DNA of 64,000 nt from NCBI GenBank assembly GCA_036852015.1, contig JAANDG010000245.1, positions 62,001 to 126,000 on the forward strand, written 5' to 3'. This document shows, in pieces, positions 57,264 through 64,000 of this stretch. Numbering within the stretch: position 1 is the stretch's first letter; the number at the start of each line of letters is the position of its first letter. This DNA is from Pelodera strongyloides. Lineage: Eukaryota > Nematoda > Chromadorea > Rhabditida > Rhabditidae. The notes beneath the pieces were generated by a model that ran no database searches, had not been told where the DNA came from, and was given only the letters and a program-made list of their open reading frames with translations. The position numbers and the translations under genes are program-made.

Positions 57264-57389
57264 TCTGTATGCCGAGCAAGTCCGCCTGCTGATAAAGTGT
57301 ACGGTCCCTTTGACTGTGGCAAGTCACCTCTACCTCTACCTCTACAGCTGATAGCTGGTCGCACCGACTTTGGTCCAATGACGGATACT
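57264..57389 (+). ncRNA. Family 4 exon, copy 2
   Basis: Same 3' half: GATAGCTGGTCGCACCGACT, TTGGTCCAATGACGGATACT, donor GTAAGT. The 5' half is unrelated. Confidence 0.5.
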
Positions 57390-57612
57390 GTAAGTTATTT
57401 GATGAGCCCTTTACTTATGTTTTGTAGTATGTGATACCCATTTCTTAGCTTTATCAACAATTGTACATTGAGCGCATTTCCTTTTCTGTCTTGAGTATAT
57501 CGTTATGTTACATGTTTATTAAATAAGCACCGTTTAGTGAGCTCTCACCTTGTGAATGTTGTCACTGCTTGCTTGAAGCCAAGCGAGATGGGTCGATCGA
57601 TGTAAGACTTAG

Positions 57613-57653
57613 CTGATGCCTGGTCGCCCGTCTTTTGGTCAACAACATATGAT
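57613..57653 (+). ncRNA. Family 4 exon, copy 3 (short)
   Basis: CTGATGCCTGGTCGCCCGTC, TTTTGGTCAACAACATATGAT, donor GTAAGT; 41 nt if the AG at 57611 is the acceptor. Confidence 0.45.
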
Positions 57654-57849
57654 GTAAGTCATATCCATGACTTGTAGTGGTATACAGCTACAGTAAGCTA
57701 GTTTCATCTTGCATGCACGTTTATCTATTCCTCTGCATATAATGTTGGATTGTAGTTTGTCATTGTTTAGGGAGTTTTCATTGTTCTACGTTTTGCTTTA
57801 CAGATGTATAGTTGTGTTTGTTCTTCGTAGGATTATGTTTTCCATTTCA

Positions 57850-58027
57850 GATGTGTAGTTGTGTTTCTGCCTGCTGCCACCTGATGGACGTGAACGCGGG
57901 AAGTTGCACTCGACAAGTGTTGACCGTGAGGAATCGGGAGGAACCGATGCGATAGCCATCATCTTGCCATCGGTCACCGAAACCGAACCCGGATCGACCG
58001 ACTTACCCGAAAGGAAAGACTAATATG
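57850..58027 (+). ncRNA. Family 6 exon, copy 1
   Basis: ATGTGTAGTTGTGTTTCTGC start, GATGGACGTGAACGCGGGAA, donor TATG|GTAAGT. Paralogue at 58719. Open frame broken by a stop in copy 2. Confidence 0.5.
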
Positions 58028-58148
58028 GTAAGTCTCATACCTATAAACCCTAGTACCTTTTCCTGATATTTGTGTGTATTTAGTTGTTTAGTGTCATCTC
58101 TCCATATAATCTTTCATCGTAAGAGTATAGTGTGATATTTTTATGCAG

Positions 58149-58253
58149 GTCTTCCGAAGACGACGTCCTCATAGAAGTGTCGCGTCGAAAAGTCGAAAGA
58201 TGAAGGAAAATGCTATAGCTCCATCATCACGATTGAAGGAGTGTGCTGACGAG
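58149..58253 (+). ncRNA. Family 5 exon, copy 1
   Basis: GTCTTCCGAAGACG start, CATCATCACGATT, donor CGAG|GTTAGTTTTTG. Paralogue at 59146; indels shift frame. Confidence 0.5.
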
Positions 58254-58500
58254 GTTAGTTTTTGTAGTGCTATATGTTTAGTGCGCTTACTTGGGTTGCT
58301 GGCATACAGTATGTTGAAGTCGGAGGACTAGTACGACGTTAGCTTTATCAACAATTCTACATTGAGCGCATTTCTTTTTCTGTCTTGAATCTACCGATAT
58401 GTGTGTTTATTAAGTAATCACGTTTAGTGAGCTCTCATATTGTAATGTGGTTGCCGCTTGAGCCGAACGAGATGTGGTGATGGGTCGATGTAAAACTTAG

Positions 58501-58541
58501 CTGATGCCTGGTCGCCCGGCTTTTGGTCAACGACAGATACT
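58501..58541 (+). ncRNA. Family 4 exon, copy 4 (short)
   Basis: CTGATGCCTGGTCGCCCGGC, TTTTGGTCAACGACAGATACT, donor GTAAGT. Confidence 0.45.
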
Positions 58542-58718
58542 GTAAGTTATTTCATGAGGCAGGACCTGTAGTACTTTACAACTACAGTAAGCTATTTTAG
58601 GCTTGCATGCACGGTTTATCTATTGCTCCGCATATTGTGTTGGATTACCGCCTGCCATTGCTTGGGGAGTTTTGTATTGTTCTGCTGCTCTGCACAGGAA
58701 TATGTTTTGCTTTTTCAG

Positions 58719-58884
58719 ATGTATAGTTGTGTTTCTTCCTGCTGCCACCTGATGGACGTGAACGCGGGAAGTTGAACTCGACAAGTTTTGACCGTGAGGA
58801 ACGGATGCGATAACCGTCCTCTTGCTACCGTCGGTGTCGGAACCCGGATCCGGATAGCAGCCCGCTTACCGAAAGACAAATATG
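58719..58884 (+). ncRNA. Family 6 exon, copy 2
   Basis: ATGTATAGTTGTGTTTCTTC; in-frame TGA after GGGAAGT. Donor TATG|GTGAGT. Confidence 0.5.
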
Positions 58885-58908
58885 GTGAGTGATAATCATG
58901 TATATCAT

Positions 58909-59030
58909 AAAACACCCCGCCAATTCCGGACGATCACCTCCAATCCGTAATGCATTGTATGCAAATTAGTCTAGGCTTTTCGGATAAAAGTCAGACCAAA
59001 ATTTTGAGATGCTGGCCTAATTTATACCCT
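58909..59030 (+). repeat. Interspersed repeat B, forward copy
   Basis: ATAAAACACCCCGCCAATTC to TGGCCTAATTTAT, one ATGCAAATTAGTC core. Confidence 0.65.
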
Positions 59031-59145
59031 GTCTGTACTCTGTGCTCATGTGCCCCTTACCTTATCGTTATGGATCTAGTGTCAGTGAGAATCGCCCACT
59101 GTCCACAGTCCTTTTATTTCTCTAAATAAAATGTGTATATGGTAG

Positions 59146-59269
59146 ATCTTCCGAGGACGCCAAGCGGACGCGGACAAGCTCGTAGAAGTGCCGCGTTTCG
59201 TCGAAAAGTCGAACGATGAAGGAAAGCACTGTCGATTCATCATCACGATTAACGGAGTGTGCTGGCGAG
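59146..59269 (+). ncRNA. Family 5 exon, copy 2
   Basis: ATCTTCCGAGGACGCCAAGC start, donor CGAG|GTTAGTTTTTG as in copy 1. Confidence 0.5.
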
Positions 59270-59443
59270 GTTAGTTTTTGTAGTGCTATATGTTTATTGT
59301 GTGTACTTTGGTTGGCTGGCATACTGTATGTTGAAGTTGGGCTAGTACAGTAGTTCTTCTGGCTTTCTAGTGAGCATGATTATAGCTTTCTAGTGTTTGA
59401 ATGAACATGTACTGATGTGCTTTTAATGAGCATGTTTTTATAG

Positions 59444-59582
59444 GAAGTTGACTCTGAAGTGCCAAGTGCGAATGACTTCTCTCGTGATCGTGCAGTCGTG
59501 AAGTGCCACATACGACGTGCGGCCGCTTGCGACTGCTTCCAAGGATAGCTGTTCGCAACAGATACGCTCAACGACGGATACT
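59444..59582 (+). ncRNA. Family 4-like exon, copy 5
   Basis: Ends GATAGCTGTTCGCAACAGAT, then CAACGACGGATACT|GTAAGT; the GGTC motifs are degraded. Confidence 0.4.
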
Positions 59583-60299
59583 GTAAGTCATTTCGTGAAT
59601 CTCATTTTGTTTTTAAGCATTCTATTATAGTGTGCGCGAAATCCGCTTGCATTTCTTATCCTTATTAACGATTGTGTATATCAGTAACAGATACGGGGAG
59701 GGGGAGGTACATTTCTCTTTTTTTTGTATTGAAACCATATCCATAGGTTGGGTCCAGCATTTCATGTTGAGTTTTATTCAGGTCTCGTACAGACAGCACC
59801 TCGAATAGAGAAGCACATAGCCATGCTCCGACTTCATGGCGGACTATTTCAACGAGGTTAGTTTTTGTTTGTAGTACTAAATGTGTATTGCGCTTTGGTT
59901 GTTGAATACATGTGCAGTACGTGTCATGTTGAACAAGAAGAATAGGTTGTTTAGTGGGGCGATGGGGAAACGTGGTTTCTAGTTAGTGTGCCCACTAATT
60001 AAGCGTTGTTGGTAGTCAGTGGTCATCTATTTTGTTTAGATCGTGTCAACGTGTCGATCTTCTGTAGTTCGTACGTCTGACGACCGACTGCCGCAGCCCG
60101 TGACGCGCTACGTGTTCGTGTGCCGTCTCACGTTTGCAGACCTGCGTCTGCTCGAGCTGAATCTCTGTGTTGAAACTGGTGGAGCTGTGAAGCGATACAC
60201 CAAATCCAGTCAAGAGACTGACGCGCCTGGTTGGCATTCTTGCATTTAATATTAGTATGAGACTTAAGTACCCCCTCTGGAATGCAAATGTGGAAACGC

Positions 60300-61030
60300 A
60301 CTAATAGCACGTGATGCTAGATTAGGCGTTTCTTTTTTGTTGTACCTTGTGAACACTTGATGTTTGCCGAGGTAAACTACTAAAGTTTAGTTTTGAATAG
60401 TCTTATATTAGAGATTGTATGAGTATGAGTGAGAAGTGAACGATTTGTTGTAATTGGAAGTTGAAACTATGACGTTTGAAGATAGATGGGAATAAGGAAA
60501 TTCTCATTAATAAGGAAGGAAGAAGGCTAATGAGTGGCTGGTTCCTTGTTACCTTGTTAGTATGTTATGAGTTATGACGAGATACGTTATTGAGTTCTGG
60601 AGATTTGATATACATTTGAATATTGTTGTAAAAAACTTAGTATCGAGGAGAGATACTAGAATTAGAAGATTGATGTGAAGAAGTGAAATAAGATCATAGG
60701 TTTTGATGATAGCTTATGGAGAGAAGGAATTTGAGATAGAACATCTATTTAAGTGAAGATGATGGCTTTTGTGAATAGCTTATGGAAAGGAGGATGATTT
60801 GAGATAAAGAAGATGAGCTATTAGAATAAGAATGAAATAAGAGAGAGATGGTTCAGAGAGGTGTATTTGTTGAGAAAATGTTTGAGGAGAGGTGTTAGAA
60901 TGAAAAAACAGTGACCTTCTGATTCTCTGACGATTATGGAATGAATTAACGGTTGTTGTATACGAAGTATACAAACTAACAAACCAAATTCATTCGCATA
61001 AGTATTTGCATTTCCAAGAGGGGGTTTACT
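60300..61030. other. Purine-rich stretch without gene
   Basis: Plus strand is strongly A/G-rich (GAAGATAGATGGGAATAAGG and similar). No splice-supported exon or repeat recognised. Confidence 0.5.
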
Positions 61031-61340
61031 ATACTAACTAGTTCCACATAGACTCATATATAGTATATTCTTATTAACCCATATAGACTCGTACACATCA
61101 CAGTCTATAGTTTATATTATTAATATTGTTTATTAATCCCCTATGGACTCGTAATTGTCTATTTTTTATTAACCCCATAGGCTCATACACAGTATATTAT
61201 TAACTCATATAGACTCGTATATAGCCTATAGTTTATATTATTAATATTGTTTATTAACCCCATATAGACTCGTACACAGTCTATTTTATTAACCCCCGAT
61301 AGACTTGTACATAGTTTATTGTTTATTTTTAATCCACTTG
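61030..61340. repeat. Degenerate tandem repeat with TATAGACTCGTA core
   Basis: About six units of roughly 40-60 bp containing TTATTAACCC.ATAGACTCGTA and CAGTCTATAGTTTATATTA. Confidence 0.75.
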
Positions 61341-61382
61341 TAAAGATATCCCAAGTTTATGATTACTTATTTGTTTGCCGGC

Positions 61383-61572
61383 ATGTATATAGTATGTATA
61401 TAGTATGTAAATATTATGTAAATAGTATGTATATAGTATGTATATAGTATGTGTATAGTATATAAATAGTATGTATATAGTATCGCACCCCATCCCCATG
61501 TATATATATGTATATAGGCCCCCGTTGTATATATGTAAATATGTATATATGTAAATATGTATATATGTACAT
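61383..61572. repeat. Simple repeats ATGTATATAGT and ATGTATATATGTAA
   Basis: Runs of GTATATAGTAT units (61383-61490), then ATATATGTAAAT units (61500-61572). Confidence 0.85.
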
Positions 61573-61926
61573 TATCCTTACTTTTTTAAGTCGTTATGTC
61601 TTTCCTAGTCCCGGGTATTTGATCTCATAGCTATGCTTTAGTGTGTTTTATACGAGTTTGGTATTGGTAAGGTAATATAATTACCTCTAGTATTACTTAT
61701 CTACTGGTTTTAGTAGGCCAGATTACTTATGTGTATATAGTGTATATAGTGTATGTAAATTGTAAATAGTAGAGAATATTACTCCCTACTAGCTCTTTGG
61801 TTCATGGAGGGTAAGCATAATAGATATACTAAGTTACGTTGTTAACTTGTATAGCTAATATGAGTACCCTTTGTCTTTCCCCTATTCGTATCATTTACTG
61901 GCTTCTAGTTCAATTCGAGGTGCCGA

Positions 61927-61929
<3 letters not shown>

Positions 61930-61970
<41 letters not shown>

Positions 61971-62640
61971 AAGAGAGAGAGATGAGAGAGAGATGTAGAC
62001 TTCTGTTGTAGAAGTAGGGTGGGTGGGTGGGCCGATGAAGTAAAGAGAGAGAGAGAGAGTGAGCGAAGTGTGTGTGCGTGAGAGGCACCTCACTGTTGAG
62101 CTCGATCTCATTAAATGACTTTCAGATGAATCCCTATCCTTTTTCACTCTTTTGTAGTTGTTTTGTTGTGTTGATCTCTTGCAAGTTCTATGTATATTCT
62201 ATAGCTAGTGCCATGTTGCCTATCTAAGTTTATGTATAATTGTGATCTTCCTATTGTGACTTTCGTGCTATTTGCATTGTTGTGTCCCGCGTATGTGTGT
62301 TACCCACCTTGGTGTATTATATGAGTAACTGGCCCAAAGGCGAGCCAAGTCAATGCCGGGAAGGGATCGGAGTTGCCGCCGAGATTCCCCCGTACTTGTC
62401 TGTAAGCAGATCCGCTGGCATTAGTGTCTTGGAGTGCGCGCCACCTGTTGTGGTGCGGGCCTGTTAAGGGCCTGGGTTATCACTGGGGTCTGGGGGCTGG
62501 GTCTTACTTCATTAACCCGTCCCGAAAGGGCGCTCGTTTCAGGGGGGATAATCTTGTTTTCAGGTCGGCCTCCCTTATGGGATGCGCTCATTTAATAATC
62601 ATACATTTCAGCTTTTTTATAAAACCGAGTCATTGCTTTT
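61930..62640 (+). repeat. GA-linked interspersed repeat, copy 2
   Basis: (GA)n runs at 61934-62058, then GACTTTCAGATGAATCCC, CAAGTTCTATGTATATTCTA, later GGGATGCGCTCATTT and ACCGAGTCATTGCTT, in the same order as 14200-14850. Confidence 0.65.
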
Positions 62641-63360
62641 TTATTATTATTTATTCTTTATTATTAGGGTTTAATCCAATTTCAGGTTTTAATCAAATTT
62701 TCAGGGTTTTTGATTGTAGGCTTAGGCTTAGGGCTCAGGGCTAAGCCTGAGCCTTGGGCTTCGGGTTTCCAGTACAAAGTAATTTTTTAATTGTAGATAG
62801 TAGGAGCAGATGTAGACGTGATGCCATGAGGACTGAGGAGGAACGTGGGAGTCACTGGCAACGAGTGCGATACGGTGAAGTAAGATGAGCTCCTCCATAA
62901 GGTAGGTTAGTTTTGGATTTGATTTTTATTTACTGTTTCAAGTTGTAGTTTGTATTATACGTTTTCCGGCTTGGGGTTTGCCACGTTATTATTTGTGTGT
63001 TTTGCTTATAATTTGTAATTTGCGTGCTCTCGTAATGGAGATGTTCAGGCGACTATCGGTGCGTCAATGAAGCCGTTGCAGTGTTGGCAAAACTTGAATG
63101 GTCCCGAAAGGACAAAGATAAGTCTTAGTGATTCCTTACTTGTGCTAAGCATTTGACCGAATTCGTAATGAATGAATGCGCTTTTTGTTTGGCATTAGGC
63201 AGTAGTACTTTAGAGTCGTAGCTTTATCTCGCCGTGCGGCTTTAACAGCATTATCACTTTTTTGCGGAGCTATCAAAATACAGTACCACATGTTATAAAG
63301 AATGGATTGTTTTTGTTATTAGTTTCATGAGTTGTATGTGAAAATGTGCATGTAATACAG
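62641..63360 (+). other. Mostly unannotated, one small hairpin motif
   Basis: Contains GGGCTTAGG-type short tandem words at 62718-62765 and GTCCCGAAAGGAC near 63102, the same motif that ends the two units downstream. Confidence 0.4.
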
Positions 63361-63530
63361 GGCGACATCGCGTGCCTGAACTTGATGTGAGATGATCGAC
63401 ACAGCGGTCGTGCGTTCGTGAAGTTTGGATAAACTTGGCGCCGGACAGATATCGATGTGCGACCGGAACGTTTCCTGATCGAGAACGCTTGCAGGGTCCC
63501 GAAAGGACACAGATAAGTCTTAGTGATACC
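63361..63530 (+). ncRNA. Tandem exon-like unit, copy 1
   Basis: Follows TAATACAG. GGCGACATCGCGTGCCTGAA to GTCCCGAAAGGAC then AGATAAGTCTTAGTG. Contains AAGTTTGGATAAACTT hairpin. End is approximate because the donor is unclear. Confidence 0.45.
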
Positions 63531-63724
63531 TTAACAGCTCAATCGTTAAACAGTTGATTGGAGGCGTAAAGAATGTGCTTTTTGTTTGGCATTAGGCAAT
63601 AGTACTTTAGAAACGTAGCTTATCTGGCCTTGCGGCGCTACCAGAATACAGTACCCTGAATTGTTTTTTGTTATTAGTTTCATGAGTTGTATGAGCTGAA
63701 TGTGAAAATATGAATGTAATACAG

Positions 63725-63890
63725 GGCGACATCGTGGGCCTGAACTTGATGTGCCGTGATCGACTAGACAAGAGCGATGGTGCGTTGTGGAGCTTGGAGC
63801 AACTTGGTGCCGGACGGATATCGATGTGCGACCGGAACGTGTCCTGATGGAGAACGCTTGCAGGGTCCCGAAAAGACACAGATAAGTTTT
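63725..63890 (+). ncRNA. Tandem exon-like unit, copy 2
   Basis: Second copy 364 bp downstream, with the same start and GTCCCGAAAAGAC end; first hairpin partly decayed. Confidence 0.45.
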
Positions 63891-64000
63891 GGTCTCACAT
63901 TCTGAGAGTAGAAGTTGATTTCGGCCTTCTGTCTATCTATTGGTCAGTGTTAGGGCTTGGCTTTATTGTCGTGTTTTCATTTTATGCAAGTTAGTAAAGA

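Noticed and set aside
61891..62147. Ser/Leu-rich open frames on the minus strand
   Set aside because: Translation of the GA/TC microsatellite.

Overview
This looks like nuclear DNA from an intron-dense eukaryote. Coding regions are split into many short exons with GT-AG (once probably GC-AG) introns. The sequence is AT-rich and full of short TTAA-flanked palindromic elements and tRNA-derived SINEs. No rRNA, true tRNA, CRISPR or prokaryotic operon was seen. The phylum cannot be fixed from sequence alone. The intron density and the animal/fungal-like acyl-CoA synthetase suggest an opisthokont, perhaps an early-branching animal or a unicellular relative of animals (weak inference).

Left part, minus strand (about 0.1-15.4 kb). 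A long-chain acyl-CoA synthetase gene can be rebuilt as 20 exons in unbroken phase (9051 down to 126). It gives 702 codons and lacks only the extreme C-terminus, which lies off the left edge. Upstream of it are two sets of phase-consistent exons of unknown function (11733/12373-11154 and 15419-12541). Introns here carry a TTAA element, a polyA-tailed SINE and other repeats.

Middle (15.4-31 kb). A repeat-rich, coding-poor stretch is followed by a plus-strand gene (22967-28364). It has a structured N-terminal half, a Pro/Gln/Gly-rich middle and a Ser/Asp then basic tail, and its last splice acceptor is formed at the edge of a TTAA element. A smaller plus-strand gene (30668-34193) follows.

Right part, plus strand (31.8-60 kb). 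This is the unusual region: a very long tandem series of short exon-like units, each bounded by a branch-point/acceptor signal and a donor. From 31837 to 49250 there are about 36 copies of one family. In most of them the centre can fold into a hairpin around a conserved UGGUC loop. The stem sequence differs between subtypes while pairing is kept (compensatory changes), exon lengths are not multiples of three, and no reading frame is shared. From 48.2 to 52.8 kb a second hairpin exon family takes over (AUAGG/CCUAU core plus a variable basal stem). From 53 to 57 kb a multi-exon module is repeated three times, and from 57 to 59.6 kb further exon families are duplicated. I interpret this as a locus of structured, spliced, probably non-coding RNA grown by repeated local duplication, including a higher-order repeat of about 2.08 kb. 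I do not recognise the RNA family.

Right end (60.3-64 kb). Purine-rich and TATA-rich low-complexity DNA, a second copy of a GA-linked interspersed repeat, and a final tandem pair of exon-like units at 63.36 and 63.73 kb.
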